Below are positions 38,832 to 48,296 of a stretch of DNA of 64,000 nucleotides, piece after piece. This DNA is from Cellvibrionaceae bacterium (lineage in GTDB: Bacteria > Pseudomonadota > Gammaproteobacteria > Pseudomonadales > Cellvibrionaceae), in NCBI GenBank assembly GCA_024707385.1, contig JANPZW010000009.1, positions 496,001-560,000 of the forward strand. Direction: 5' to 3'. The notes under the pieces were generated by a model. It did not search any database, had not been told where the DNA came from, and saw only the letters and a list, made by a program, of their open reading frames with translations. Made by a program: the position numbers and the translations under genes. Position 1 is the stretch's first letter. Every line of letters starts with the position of its first letter.

Positions 38832-40598
38832 ATGAGTGTTCTTATGGCTACAACCAAACATCGGCAATACCGTACCGCTTCCTGGTTAATGGCATTTTTG
38901 CTCAGTCAGCACCTTGTCGTGCAACCAGCTCTGGCGCAGGAAAAAAAACCGAAAATCGCCGTCTTCTCCGGGCCGACTGCGACGGTGCAAAACAACAAAC
39001 CGCTGATCACCAGCAACAAAGCGCGCGAGCAGTACGGTCTGCCGCTGCTCAAGGATCAGTGGGGTAACACGCGGGTGGATTGGCCGCGTTATCAACGACT
39101 CGCGGCGCCGGTAACGGTTTATATCGAAATGTTCACCGCTCATCCGCTGGAAGCGGATGTAGCCGAGCTTTATGCGCCGCCGGATGGTTACGTGAATGCC
39201 AAAGGCGAATTTTCCAAAACCAAAACCAGTCTTGACGATAAGCCCGTGTACGCCGTCACACTAAAACCGCAAGATGGGCTCTACGCCCTGCCCTATATGG
39301 GTCGCCAGGCAAATGGAGAAGCCTGGGATGGTGTCGCCAGCAAACCCGGTGCGCCATTTTCGGAATCGCGGCAGACATTTGTGCCAGACGCTTCGCGGAT
39401 ATTCGAAGAAATCGAACGCAATGGCGGAGGTATCTATGCCATTGCCGATTACGAATTTTATCGCGCAGTTCCCGCTGGCGGTTACACCAAAGGCCTGCCG
39501 AAAAATAAACGCACCGATGTGGGCGAAGGTGATATTCCGCCGGAAAAACTCGGCGAGGATTTTTTCACCTATGGACCTTATGCCGCCTCCCAGGGTCGCT
39601 CAAAAATGGCGCGCTCGGTGAATTTTGTGCAGAGCGCGCTGGATAGTGGCAAATACGCTGGCGCCATCTGGCTGGAGGGCAGCCCCTCCATCGAAAACAC
39701 TAGTTATTGGCTGAGCCTGATGGTGGACACCACGCTGCCGATTTCTGCCAATTCCGCCCACCGCGACCGCGGTTCCATCAGCCCCGATGGCGATGGCAAT
39801 ATTTTGCAATCGGTGAATTTTATTGTGTCGAAAGTCTGGGCGGATGAAAAAGGCCGCAACCAGCTCGGCGCGGTTATGGTGCAGGACGATGTGATTTATT
39901 CCGCGCGGGAAATCGAAAAAGGCGATGCGCGCCCGGGCGGCTATGTCACCACAGGCGGTTACGGCGGCATTTTTGGTTCCATGGCGGCGGATCCTTACGT
40001 TACCAATATTCCGACGCGCAAACACACCTGGAAATCCGATGTGCGCATCACTCAACTTCCGAACAGCATCAACGGTCTGATCAAACGCAACGGCAAATTC
40101 GAATCCGTCAAAGTCGAGATCAAAAATTCCAAGGGCGAATTATTGCCAAAAGCGATTCCGAAAATTTCCCTGCTTAAAGGCGATAGCTGGTTCGATGACG
40201 ACGGCGCGCCGAACCCAGCGGGCGAAAAAGGCATAAATGCCAATATCGGCCATCTGCTCGAATATCCGCTCGCCGGCATAGTCGCGGAAGGCACTGCACC
40301 CTACGCCAGCATGTCCGCCTCTCCCACCCGGGCACTGGAAAAAGCGCCGCTAATGGGTTTACCCGTGGTGCGCACCGCCCGCGGCGATGCCAGCGGTCTG
40401 GTAAAAGTGAATTCAGACAATTTATTTATCGAAGGCAATAATCTCACCACCACCAAAGCGCGCTATCTCCTCACCGCGGCTTTGATGAAACTTGGCCCTC
40501 TGCCACCCGCCGTCAATCCGGATACACCTACGACGGCGGAAATCGACGCGATCAAAAAGAAAATCGCGTTGTATCAGGAAATTTTCCAAACGCATTGA
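38832..40598 (+). CDS. Exported asparaginase-fold protein with degenerate catalytic motifs
   Basis: The protein of about 588 residues has a Sec signal (VVQPALAQ) and a C-terminal half resembling type II L-asparaginase: TLPISANSAHRDRGSISPDGDGNILQ and VQDDVIYSAREIEKGDARPG. The usual ATGGTIA motif appears as SGPTATV, keeping the Thr. The HGTDT motif is replaced in GAIWLEGSPSIENTSYWL, so the catalytic Thr-Asp pair is lost, while the Lys of the triad is present in AREIEKG. It may bind amides or have altered chemistry. It begins 29 bases after the JmjC stop and precedes amidase A3 by 47 bases, suggesting a joint operon. Confidence 0.75.
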   Translation: MSVLMATTKHRQYRTASWLMAFLLSQHLVVQPALAQEKKPKIAVFSGPTATVQNNKPLITSNKAREQYGLPLLKDQWGNTRVDWPRYQRLAAPVTVYIEMFTAHPLEADVAELYAPPDGYVNAKGEFSKTKTSLDDKPVYAVTLKPQDGLYALPYMGRQANGEAWDGVASKPGAPFSESRQTFVPDASRIFEEIERNGGGIYAIADYEFYRAVPAGGYTKGLPKNKRTDVGEGDIPPEKLGEDFFTYGPYAASQGRSKMARSVNFVQSALDSGKYAGAIWLEGSPSIENTSYWLSLMVDTTLPISANSAHRDRGSISPDGDGNILQSVNFIVSKVWADEKGRNQLGAVMVQDDVIYSAREIEKGDARPGGYVTTGGYGGIFGSMAADPYVTNIPTRKHTWKSDVRITQLPNSINGLIKRNGKFESVKVEIKNSKGELLPKAIPKISLLKGDSWFDDDGAPNPAGEKGINANIGHLLEYPLAGIVAEGTAPYASMSASPTRALEKAPLMGLPVVRTARGDASGLVKVNSDNLFIEGNNLTTTKARYLLTAALMKLGPLPPAVNPDTPTTAEIDAIKKKIALYQEIFQTH

Positions 40599-40645
40599 CG
40601 CGGGCAACAAACACAACTGACTTATTAATTTTTGGAGAATTTACC

Positions 40646-42274
40646 ATGCGCCTTAAAGCCATCGCACTTGCCGTCAGCCTCGCGCTGACGCCCGCTGTTC
40701 ACGCCGCACCATTGGATCTCACCACCGCCACCATTGCCGATTTGAATGCGGCATTCGAAAAAAAGACCTTGACTGCGGAGCAACTTACCAAGGCTTATCT
40801 CGCGCGTATCGATGCCTATGACAAAAAAGGTCCTGAAATTAATTCAGTGATTACCCTCAATCCCAAAGCCTTACAAGAAGCCAAAGCGCTGGATGCCGAG
40901 CGCGCTGCGGGCAAAGTGCGCGGCCCCTTGCACGGCATTCCAGTGTTGTTAAAAGACAATATCGACACTTTCGATCTGCCCACCACGGGTGGTTCGCAAT
41001 TACTGGAAGGTTCGATTCCGCCGGACGACGCTTTTATTACCAAGAAGCTCCGCGACGCGGGCGCGATTATTCTGGCCAAAGTGAATTTGTCCGAGTGGGC
41101 GGGTTCCGGTGGTTCGACGGGCGGCGCACCGCCGGAAATTGCCAAAAAAGGATTTATCCCCGGCGGATTCAGTTCGGCCGGCGGGCAAACCCGCAATCCG
41201 CACAAATTAGACGCTAGTCCCTCGGGCTCTTCCGGCGGCACAGGCGCAGCCATTGCGGCAGCGTTCGGGCAGGTGGGACTCGGCTCCGACACCGGCGGTT
41301 CTATTCGCGGCCCGTCTTCCCACAACGGCATCGCCGGTCTTAAACCCACACGCGGTTTGATGAGTCGCGACGGCATTATTCCTCTGGGTCTCTCCTATGA
41401 CACCGCCGGACCTATGGCACGCTCGGTATATGACGTGGCAGCGTCCCTCGGTGTAATGACCGGTGTCGATCCCGCGGATTCGGCCACGGCGCCCAGCGCC
41501 GGAAAATTTCATCAGGACTACACCCGCTTTCTGCAAAAAGGTGCGCTCAAAGGCAAGCGTATCGGTGTCAATCGCGACTACCTCGGCCAGGACGCGGAAG
41601 TGGACCGCATATTCGAGGAATCCGTCGCCAAGCTGAAATCCCTGGGGGCGGTCATTGTCGACCCAATCGTGATTCCAGCAGCGCTGCGCGAGGGACGTGG
41701 TTTGATATACAACACGGTAGTGCGGGCGGAATTCAAGGCCGACCTGACCGAATATTTGAAAACCACCAAAGACGGTTATCCCAAATCCTTCCTTGATGTT
41801 GTGCGCCTTTCGAACGATCCAGCAACCAAATACCGTAGTCCCGGCAAAGCATTTGGTCTGGATTGGGTAAATAAGCCCGGCAACACTCTGGATTTAAATG
41901 ACCCGATTTACCTCACTATAAAAAATCAGATGTTGCCGATGGTAAAAACTTTCTTCGACGAGCAGTTTGAAACACACAAACTCGACGCACTCATCTATCC
42001 CACTATGCCCCGACCTGCCATGCCCATCCATCCGGAAAATGGCGTGAGCTGGCCGGAATCACCAACCGCGTTCGCCAACTTCACCGGCTATCCCGACCTC
42101 ATAGTGCCGGCGGGTTTCACCAAATACGGCCTGCCAGTAAGTATTTCCTTTTTCGGACAGGCCTGGAGCGAGCCGGTGCTGCTGGCACTTGGCTATGAAT
42201 TTGAACAGTCGATGCAGGCCCTGCGCCTGCCGATGGCTACGCCAAAAATTGCGAGCGATACGCTGGCGAAATGA
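40646..42274 (+). CDS. Exported amidase-signature family protein (A3)
   Basis: This intact 542-residue amidase has a signal peptide (about 1-22, TPAVHAAPL). The Lys lies in PVLLKDNIDTFDLPTTGG, the cis-Ser in SPSGSSGGTGAAIAAAFG, and the Ser nucleophile in GSDTGGSIRGPSSHNGIAG. It is likely periplasmic. GGAGA upstream of the ATG at 40646 supports the start over 40595. It follows the asparaginase-fold gene by 47 bases and resembles A2. It ends in a long hairpin. Substrate unknown. Confidence 0.93.
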   Translation: MRLKAIALAVSLALTPAVHAAPLDLTTATIADLNAAFEKKTLTAEQLTKAYLARIDAYDKKGPEINSVITLNPKALQEAKALDAERAAGKVRGPLHGIPVLLKDNIDTFDLPTTGGSQLLEGSIPPDDAFITKKLRDAGAIILAKVNLSEWAGSGGSTGGAPPEIAKKGFIPGGFSSAGGQTRNPHKLDASPSGSSGGTGAAIAAAFGQVGLGSDTGGSIRGPSSHNGIAGLKPTRGLMSRDGIIPLGLSYDTAGPMARSVYDVAASLGVMTGVDPADSATAPSAGKFHQDYTRFLQKGALKGKRIGVNRDYLGQDAEVDRIFEESVAKLKSLGAVIVDPIVIPAALREGRGLIYNTVVRAEFKADLTEYLKTTKDGYPKSFLDVVRLSNDPATKYRSPGKAFGLDWVNKPGNTLDLNDPIYLTIKNQMLPMVKTFFDEQFETHKLDALIYPTMPRPAMPIHPENGVSWPESPTAFANFTGYPDLIVPAGFTKYGLPVSISFFGQAWSEPVLLALGYEFEQSMQALRLPMATPKIASDTLAK

Positions 42275-42286
42275 GTGCACTCTAAA

Positions 42287-42326
42287 ACTGCGCGTGGCTT
42301 GCGCTCTGAGCGCAGCCTCGCGCAGT
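42287..42326 (+). terminator. Long near-perfect hairpin after amidase A3
   Basis: Arms 42287-42294 and 42319-42326 (ACTGCGCG with CGCGCAGT) and an inner stem GCGCT/AGCGC with small bulges form a 40-base hairpin. There is no T tract, so it may be a factor-assisted terminator or a transcript-stabilising element. Confidence 0.55.
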
Positions 42327-42675
42327 GGTTCTGGTCATTTTAGCCTCGTCCCCTAGCGATCACAGAATTGGGTTTTTGCCGATTTGGCTGCGTCCGTTCA
42401 CCTCCTCACATTTGTGCGCCGTCAATTATCCTACAAATAAAGGGAAAATTCCGCAGTTCTGCATAAATCGGCCCCGCCATCGACATTAATAAACACGTTA
42501 TCTATATACGACGCAGAAGTGCCACTCAGCATTATGGTCAAAAAAACTACAACCCTGACACAACGCACCTGTTCAAAAAATGTTAAATCAGTCTTAAATG
42601 CAAATTGAACATGAGACGTAGTTAATATTTAGTGAAAATCCTGGGTGATTTTTTTCATATGACATGGGTAAATGA

Positions 42676-42812
42676 TGAGGCAATCTGGAGAAGTACCTCA
42701 GGGATAGCCGCCTAATGCGGTATGAACAGGTGGGAGAGGAGAGCGATGACGGTGATCGCTTAATGTTGGCAAACTCGTCCAACAATTCGTTGCTTCAGCT
42801 CTAGGGCCAACG
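42676..42812 (+). ncRNA. Candidate structured 5' leader of the GH5 gene
   Basis: Four or five short hairpins lie in series before the ribosome-binding site: TGAGG (42676-42680) with CCTCA (42696-42700); CCGC (42708-42711) with GCGG (42717-42720), extended by ATA/TAT; AGCGAT (42742-42747) with ATCGCT (42755-42760); TGTTGG (42764-42769) with CCAACA (42779-42784); and CGTTG (42788-42792) with CAACG (42808-42812). GTTGG can also pair with the later CCAAC, giving two alternatives. No known riboswitch consensus was recognised. This is a prediction by eye. Confidence 0.35.
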
Positions 42813-42881
42813 ATTAACGATAACGTATAACGAAAAAACTCTTAACTCACAATGTGTGTGACTAGAAAAAGGTAAGTGAAA

Positions 42882-44573
42882 ATGTCTTCGATAAAAACGT
42901 TCGTTGATTGGCGTCGGCCAGTCACAATGGCTAGTTCGTGCCTGTTGGCGCTCACCTTGGTGGCTTGTGGTGGCGGTGATGATACGTCGTCCTCCGGCAA
43001 CTCCAGCAGCTCATCTTCTTCTTCATCCTCATCCGGGTTGAGCAACGCTTCTTCCTCGTCTTCTTCGAGCAGCTCTTCCAGCAGCTCAAGCAGCTCCTCC
43101 AGCAGCAGCTCAAGCAGCTCCTCCAGCAGCAGTTCTTCTGGATCCAGTGGCATCGTTGGCGTTCCAGCAGACGACCCAACTCCTGGCCGTTATCGTGTAA
43201 ACGCGCAAGGTAGAATCACCGACAACGGCACCGTGTTCCCGGCCCGTTGCGGTAACTGGTTCGGTCTGGAAGGTCAACATGAACCTAAGGACGCCGAATC
43301 CAACGCCAACGGCGCGCCACTTGAGCTGTACATCGGCAACATGTGGTGGGTCGACAGCGGTCGTACCATCCAGCAGACGATGACCGAGATCAAACAACTC
43401 GGCATCAACATGATTCGTCTGCCCATTACTCCGCAAACCCTGGAAGCCATGAACGAACAGGGTATGACCCGCGTTTGGAACGGCACATCCAAGAATCCCA
43501 ATGGCCGCTTGAAGAACACCGCCAGCGCCTATCCATACGACACAGCACGTAAGGCATTGGAAGGCTTCCTCAGCCTCGCCAACCAAAATGGCCTGAAAGT
43601 ACTGGTGGACATCCACTCTTGCTCCAACTATCTCGGCTGGCGCGCAGGCAAACTGGATTCCAAACCACCTTATGTTGACGCTACCCGTGTTGGCTACGAC
43701 TTCACCCGTGAAGAGTACTCCTGCGCCGCTACCGGCAACCCTGCGAGCGTGACCACTGTTCAGGCTTACAACGAAGCCAAGTGGTTGGAAAACCTGCGCG
43801 ACATCGCAACTCTGGCGAAGACCTACCCGAACATTATCGGTATCGACATCTTCAACGAGCCATGGGATTACACCTGGGATGAGTGGGCAACTCTGTCAGA
43901 AAAAGCCTATCAGGCCATCGACGCCGTCAACAAAGACGTGTTGATATTCGTTGAAGGTATCGGTTCTGCCCTGCAAGACGGCACCGACGTAGAGCACGGC
44001 GACCAATTCCTCAACCCAAACTGGGGCGAGAACTTCTACGGCTTCACTCAGCGTCCGCTGCAGATCCCACGTAACCGTGTGGTCCTTTCTCCGCACACCT
44101 ACGGCCCTGCCGTCTACGTGCAGCAGCACCATATGGATGGCGCTTGTTCCGAGCTCCATGGTGATGAAGCTGGCGAAGCAAAATGCCAGATCAATATCTC
44201 TGGCAACGTCAGCAAGATGAAAGCCAGCTGGGAAGAGCACTTCGGCTTCCTGCGCGATCAGAACTACGCAATCGTCATCGGTGAGTTTGGTGGCAACATG
44301 GATTGGCCGAAAAAGACTCGTGCTGCCGAGAACGAAATGTGGGGTCATATCACCACTAACGTTGACGAGCAGTGGCAGAACGCGTTCGTTGATTACATGA
44401 AGGCGGAAAGCATCGAAGCTTGTTACTGGTCAATCAACCCTGAGTCTGCTGATACCTACGGTATCTACAAACACAAATACGATCCCGTCTCTGCTGAAGA
44501 CGCATGGGGTCAGTGGGATGGTTTCGATACCCGCAAAACTAATCTGTTGAAGCGCCTGTGGGGCACCAACTAA
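42882..44573 (+). CDS. Poly-Ser lipoprotein cellulase, glycoside hydrolase family 5
   Basis: The product has 563 residues: a lipoprotein signal (LTLVAC, Cys29), a Ser-rich linker of about 55 residues, and a GH5 catalytic domain. The acid/base Glu is in DIFNEPWD (about residue 326) and the nucleophile in VIGEFGGN (about 468). Substrate-loop segments such as HSCSNYLGWR and SPHTYGPAVY are typical of GH5 endoglucanases. It is likely outer-membrane-anchored, cleaving internal beta-1,4 bonds of cellulose. ATG at 42882 is preferred to GTG at 42876 because AAAGG lies ten bases upstream. A 600-base leader precedes it and a terminator follows. Confidence 0.92.
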   Translation: MSSIKTFVDWRRPVTMASSCLLALTLVACGGGDDTSSSGNSSSSSSSSSSSGLSNASSSSSSSSSSSSSSSSSSSSSSSSSSSSSSGSSGIVGVPADDPTPGRYRVNAQGRITDNGTVFPARCGNWFGLEGQHEPKDAESNANGAPLELYIGNMWWVDSGRTIQQTMTEIKQLGINMIRLPITPQTLEAMNEQGMTRVWNGTSKNPNGRLKNTASAYPYDTARKALEGFLSLANQNGLKVLVDIHSCSNYLGWRAGKLDSKPPYVDATRVGYDFTREEYSCAATGNPASVTTVQAYNEAKWLENLRDIATLAKTYPNIIGIDIFNEPWDYTWDEWATLSEKAYQAIDAVNKDVLIFVEGIGSALQDGTDVEHGDQFLNPNWGENFYGFTQRPLQIPRNRVVLSPHTYGPAVYVQQHHMDGACSELHGDEAGEAKCQINISGNVSKMKASWEEHFGFLRDQNYAIVIGEFGGNMDWPKKTRAAENEMWGHITTNVDEQWQNAFVDYMKAESIEACYWSINPESADTYGIYKHKYDPVSAEDAWGQWDGFDTRKTNLLKRLWGTN

Positions 44574-44597
44574 TACAGAAAGTTAATTCTTGAACCT

Positions 44598-44627
44598 AAA
44601 GGGCCAACAAATGTTGGCCCTTTTTTT
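44598..44627 (+). terminator. Rho-independent terminator of the GH5 gene
   Basis: Stem arms 44598-44608 and 44613-44623 (AAAGGGCCAAC) with a four-base loop are followed by T. It lies 24 bases after the GH5 stop. Confidence 0.9.
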
Positions 44628-44727
44628 ATGCATGTTCATTCAGCCCCGACACCTTGTTCCAACCATCTTCGGGCGACCATACACCCGGCTATACTGTGAT
44701 TGTCAGCACAAACTGGTGCGAAGTTTT

Positions 44728-45420
44728 ATGAAGGACGGTCAGCGAATCGTGATCCTGAATTCCAAGGGCGGATGCGGTAAAACCACCTTGGCAACCAATC
44801 TTGCCGCCTACTATGCCCAAGCAGGGCGCAAAACAGCGCTAATGGATTACGATCCCCAGGGCTCGGCAACTTTCTGGCTGAGCAAAAGGCCGAAAGACCG
44901 CCCGGCAATCCAGTCCATTCCCGCCTACAAATACAGTCACAGTGTGACGCGAAGCTGGTTTTTGCGGGTGGAGGCCAATACTCAGAGAACGATCATAGAT
45001 TCCCCCGCAGGCCTGGAAATGAGCGGCTTCCAGCAGCTGCTGGACAAAGCGGACGCGATCCTGATTCCGGTTCTGCCCTCGGACATCGATATACATGCAG
45101 CCTCGCACTGCATCGCCGATCTGCTGTTGGTGGCAAAACAGCATAAACGCCGTCAGCGGATCGCCGTGATCGCCAATCGGGTGCGGAAAAATCTGCTGGT
45201 TTATCAAAAGCTGGAAAAATTTCTGTGCTCGCTCGGCATTCCCTTTGTCACCACTTTGCGGGACACCACTTTATATGTCCAAGCAACAGATCAGGGATTG
45301 GGCATTCACGAATTACATTCTTATCGCAATAAAGAAGATCTGGAGCAGTGGCGCACGCTGATCAACTGGCTCGACCAACTGGAATGCCGCAGCGGTGCAG
45401 ACGGCTCCGCTGCGCAGTAA
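44728..45420 (+). CDS. ParA/MinD-like ATPase, orphan
   Basis: The 230-residue cytoplasmic protein has the deviant Walker A KGGCGKTT (near residue 13), a Walker A' region with ALMDYDPQGSATFW, and RTIIDSPAGL corresponding to Walker B. It belongs to the ParA family that positions DNA or protein complexes. No ParB or partner gene is adjacent, so its cargo is unknown. ATG at 44728 is selected since the family domain begins there; a longer frame from 44590 overlaps the GH5 terminator. Confidence 0.85.
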   Translation: MKDGQRIVILNSKGGCGKTTLATNLAAYYAQAGRKTALMDYDPQGSATFWLSKRPKDRPAIQSIPAYKYSHSVTRSWFLRVEANTQRTIIDSPAGLEMSGFQQLLDKADAILIPVLPSDIDIHAASHCIADLLLVAKQHKRRQRIAVIANRVRKNLLVYQKLEKFLCSLGIPFVTTLRDTTLYVQATDQGLGIHELHSYRNKEDLEQWRTLINWLDQLECRSGADGSAAQ

Positions 45421-45433
45421 TCTCCGCCGAAAC

Positions 45434-45700
45434 TCAAACCTCTCGATTGCGCAAACGCGCCATCAAACGCAAATAGCGTTTTTGGTTCTGCGCCTCCTGA
45501 ATATTAAAAAGACCGAGAATCACAAAGGTAACGCCAATAAATTCTCCCTTGGAAGGAATGGTAAAAAACAGGAGATTGGCTCCGGGCGCGATCACTAGCA
45601 GCAGTCCGGCGAGTACTGCCAGCAAACCGATTGCGAGAGTGGCGTTGGCGCGAGTACGACCTTTGGGATGGGCGGGTTGGAAATCGGAGGGAAGCGTCAC
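45434..45700 (-). CDS. Small two-helix membrane protein, unknown function
   Basis: Starting at GTG 45700, with AGGAG six bases upstream, the product has 88 residues. It has two hydrophobic helices (about 26-44 and 58-74) with LAIGLLAVLAGLLLVIAPGA and GVTFVILGLFNIQEAQ, and a basic C-terminus. It is probably in the inner membrane. No family recognised. The open frame extends upstream to 45841 but the composition and the ribosome-binding site favour the GTG. It lies convergent with the ParA-like gene. Confidence 0.6.
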   Translation of the reverse strand: MTLPSDFQPAHPKGRTRANATLAIGLLAVLAGLLLVIAPGANLLFFTIPSKGEFIGVTFVILGLFNIQEAQNQKRYLRLMARLRNREV

Positions 45701-45801
45701 TGTGGCTCCTTCTGCTGACACAGGAAAATTAATGATCGCCGCGTATTCTACAATCTCCCGCCGTCTTTGCCAGATGGCAATAAATCCATTTTCTCCACCA
45801 T

Positions 45802-45826
45802 AAAAAAAGCCGCCCGGAGGCGGCTT
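45802..45826 (-). terminator. Rho-independent terminator of amidase A4
   Basis: An eight-base stem (45807-45814 and 45819-45826, AAGCCGCC) with a four-base loop ends on the minus strand in seven T. It follows the stop of A4 at 45845. Confidence 0.88.
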
Positions 45827-45844
45827 GGCGGAATTCAGCAAGAT

Positions 45845-48109
45845 TTAAATTTCGCCTTTGAGAGGCCCAAAATCCCGCGGCGATTTGCGGTGTTTGGTGG
45901 CGGCCTCATAAGCCGAGCCGATCTTAATCAACACTGCTTCGTCGCCCGGACCACCCCAGAAGCCGATATTAAACGGCATAGGATTTTTCAGTGCTAGTGC
46001 TTTGCTGCCCGCCACTGTTTCATAACCACTGCCATCCGCTTTTAATTTGAAACTGGCCGGATAACTGGTGGTGACGAAGCCAGCGGGAACATAGACCTCC
46101 GCGATCCCCATGGTGGCCCCATAGCCAAAGCCGAAACGCTCAGGATCATCCGCGCCGCTGATTTTTACTGCCAAACCCAGATCCGACGGACTGACCAGTG
46201 CGTCGAGCTGGTTCTGCTCCATGACTTTTAATGTCGCCATGCGTAAAACTTCGCGCCGTTTCATGGTGTAGGTCGTAGCGTTGGTGCGGATATCCATGGC
46301 TTTGTTTTCCCAATTTTTCATTGCTGTGCGGCGCACATCGCTGAAGTATTTCGCGTTTTGATTAAGGGTTTTCCAGTCGTAAACGCGACTGTCGCCACGC
46401 AGCATCAAATAGCGGGCAAAATCATATGCGAAGGTGTAACCGGTAATGGCGTTGGGATCCTGCGGCGGGTTGCCCACCAAACGTTGAATATCCAGGTTGG
46501 CCGGCCAGGGTGCTTTGTGTACGGACGCGGCCACCAGATAATCACGGCTTTTTACATCCCAACCATCGACGGAAAATTCCGGTTTGCCATCCTTCACCCA
46601 ATGGAGAACTTCCGGCATATGAAAAGGCACGATTTCCGCGAGCGCCTCGCTGAAGCCGAATTCCATATTGGGAATGGCAGGATCATCCGGATATTGCGGA
46701 TCCAGGGTTTCCACCAGTTCCGCGCCAAGATCCTGCAACACTTTTAATTCCCTATTGATGCCGTCACTGACCGGTGACAATGCCGGCGTATGCTTGACCA
46801 TAAATTCACGCACCACGCCTATGCGCATTCCGACAAGTGGTTTGCCAGCTCCCGGCGCGACTATGGAATTAACGTAGGGTTCTGAGTCAGTAGTGATCCG
46901 CGTCCAAGCGGTATAGGGATCGCCGCCATCAAAATATTTACCCGTTTCCTTATCGCGGAACGCGTCGAATACTGTGGCGGCATCTTTCATGGTGCGGCAA
47001 TTGATTCCCGGTCGGTCCTGGTAAGGATTGGCGCCTATGCCACCGGTAAACGAAATGGTGCCCTTGGTCGGAACTAGATTAACCACGCCATTGAAATTCG
47101 CTGGATTGCGGCACGACCCACCGGTGGTTTCGCAAATGGAACACATCACTAGGTTCGCCGCCACGGAAACACCCGAGCCGCCGCTGGATCCACCGGTTTC
47201 TTTTTCCGTGTCATAGGGATTACAAATCGCACCGCCCCAGGTTTCGCGCGAACCACCGCGACCGAAAAGCGGATTTTGCACGGTTGCGCTGCCGGTCGGG
47301 TCACCCGAGCCGCCGTTGTATTCCGAATTATTCGCCTTGGCATAAATGATTGCGCCGGCCGCGCGCATCCTGGCGACCAGTGTGGAATCCCGCGGCGCGG
47401 CGTCCATAGCGAAATTCACATCACCACCACCGGTGGAGCGCATATCTTTTGCGTCGAACACCGATTTGAACGACATAGGTACGCAGTAGAGCGGCATGGT
47501 TTTCGTATCGGGATTGCGGCCGTATTTTTTGTCGAGCTCCGCCGCATATTCCAAAGCATCTGGATATTTGCGGAATTCTTCGCAGGCTTGCGGACATTGC
47601 GCCGGCAGCGCGCCAGTCGCCGCATCGCATTCCGCTTTACAGGAAACAGAACGCTCGCCGCGCAAATTCAATACGCCTAACGCATTTACCTGCTTCGCAT
47701 TTGGAATACCCACCACCATGCCATATTGCTGCACTACCGAAGGATCAGACATGGTGGGTTCCATGCGACCGAAATCCGGCGTCAGCCCTTTATATTTGTT
47801 GAACTCGGGAAGCACTTTGCTGATGGCGATGGTTTCCGAGGGAAACTTCAACGGTACACCTGCGCGCACCGCACCGGCGGCGGGAGCAATCTTGGCGCCG
47901 TCTTTGGTGACAAGCTGCGTGCAAATGCCATTGTATGCGCGCGCGCGCTCGACATAGGCTTCCACAATTTTCTGGCAGGTGACTTCGCCGGCGCGAATGC
48001 CCTGGTGAATATCGTCGATCGTCGCCTCGTGCAATTTGAATGCGAAGGCGGAATGGGTATAAAAGAAAGCGGCAGAAAATAAAGTCAATAAAGTTATGCG
48101 CACCGACAT
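45845..48109 (-). CDS. Exported long amidase-signature family protein (A4)
   Basis: This 754-residue amidase has a Sec signal (HSAFAFKLHEATID) and an extended N-terminal region of about 200 residues (DFGRMEPTMSDPS, IPNAKQVNALGVLNLRGERS). It shows MSFKSVFDAKDMRSTGGG with the Lys, GGSSGGSGVSVAANL with the cis-Ser and CETTGGSCRNPANFNG with the Ser nucleophile. Twelve Cys residues are spread over the mature protein, suggesting disulfides made in the periplasm. GGAG upstream decides ATG at 48109. It resembles the truncated A9. Substrate unknown; it lies after the BNR gene in the same direction. Confidence 0.9.
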   Translation of the reverse strand: MSVRITLLTLFSAAFFYTHSAFAFKLHEATIDDIHQGIRAGEVTCQKIVEAYVERARAYNGICTQLVTKDGAKIAPAAGAVRAGVPLKFPSETIAISKVLPEFNKYKGLTPDFGRMEPTMSDPSVVQQYGMVVGIPNAKQVNALGVLNLRGERSVSCKAECDAATGALPAQCPQACEEFRKYPDALEYAAELDKKYGRNPDTKTMPLYCVPMSFKSVFDAKDMRSTGGGDVNFAMDAAPRDSTLVARMRAAGAIIYAKANNSEYNGGSGDPTGSATVQNPLFGRGGSRETWGGAICNPYDTEKETGGSSGGSGVSVAANLVMCSICETTGGSCRNPANFNGVVNLVPTKGTISFTGGIGANPYQDRPGINCRTMKDAATVFDAFRDKETGKYFDGGDPYTAWTRITTDSEPYVNSIVAPGAGKPLVGMRIGVVREFMVKHTPALSPVSDGINRELKVLQDLGAELVETLDPQYPDDPAIPNMEFGFSEALAEIVPFHMPEVLHWVKDGKPEFSVDGWDVKSRDYLVAASVHKAPWPANLDIQRLVGNPPQDPNAITGYTFAYDFARYLMLRGDSRVYDWKTLNQNAKYFSDVRRTAMKNWENKAMDIRTNATTYTMKRREVLRMATLKVMEQNQLDALVSPSDLGLAVKISGADDPERFGFGYGATMGIAEVYVPAGFVTTSYPASFKLKADGSGYETVAGSKALALKNPMPFNIGFWGGPGDEAVLIKIGSAYEAATKHRKSPRDFGPLKGEI

Positions 48110-48296
48110 GGGGGTCTCCTCTAAAGGTGATATCGGGCAGGTGAGATGCGGAATCCGCAGAGAGAACACGCAGGCGAGCTATGGAATGCCTGCGCGCACT
48201 TCGATTAATAAACGTAAATCGTCTTATCCACCCTACGCTGCCACGCCCTTTTCGCGCGCCCCAGTTTTCTTGATGCTTAACAGAGGAATTTTTTTA

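Noticed and set aside
38832..40598. Treating the asparaginase-fold protein as an ordinary active L-asparaginase
   Set aside because: The HGTDT motif is absent, so activity cannot be assumed.
42660..42812. c-di-GMP riboswitch before the GH5 gene
   Set aside because: The conserved core sequences of class I and II could not be found; kept only as an unassigned structured leader.
42842..43153. Glu/Leu-rich minus-strand frame opposite the poly-Ser coding region of the GH5 gene (similar frames at 21863-22114 and 20176-20476)
   Set aside because: It is the complement or shifted reading of repeated Ser codons; low complexity with no family features.
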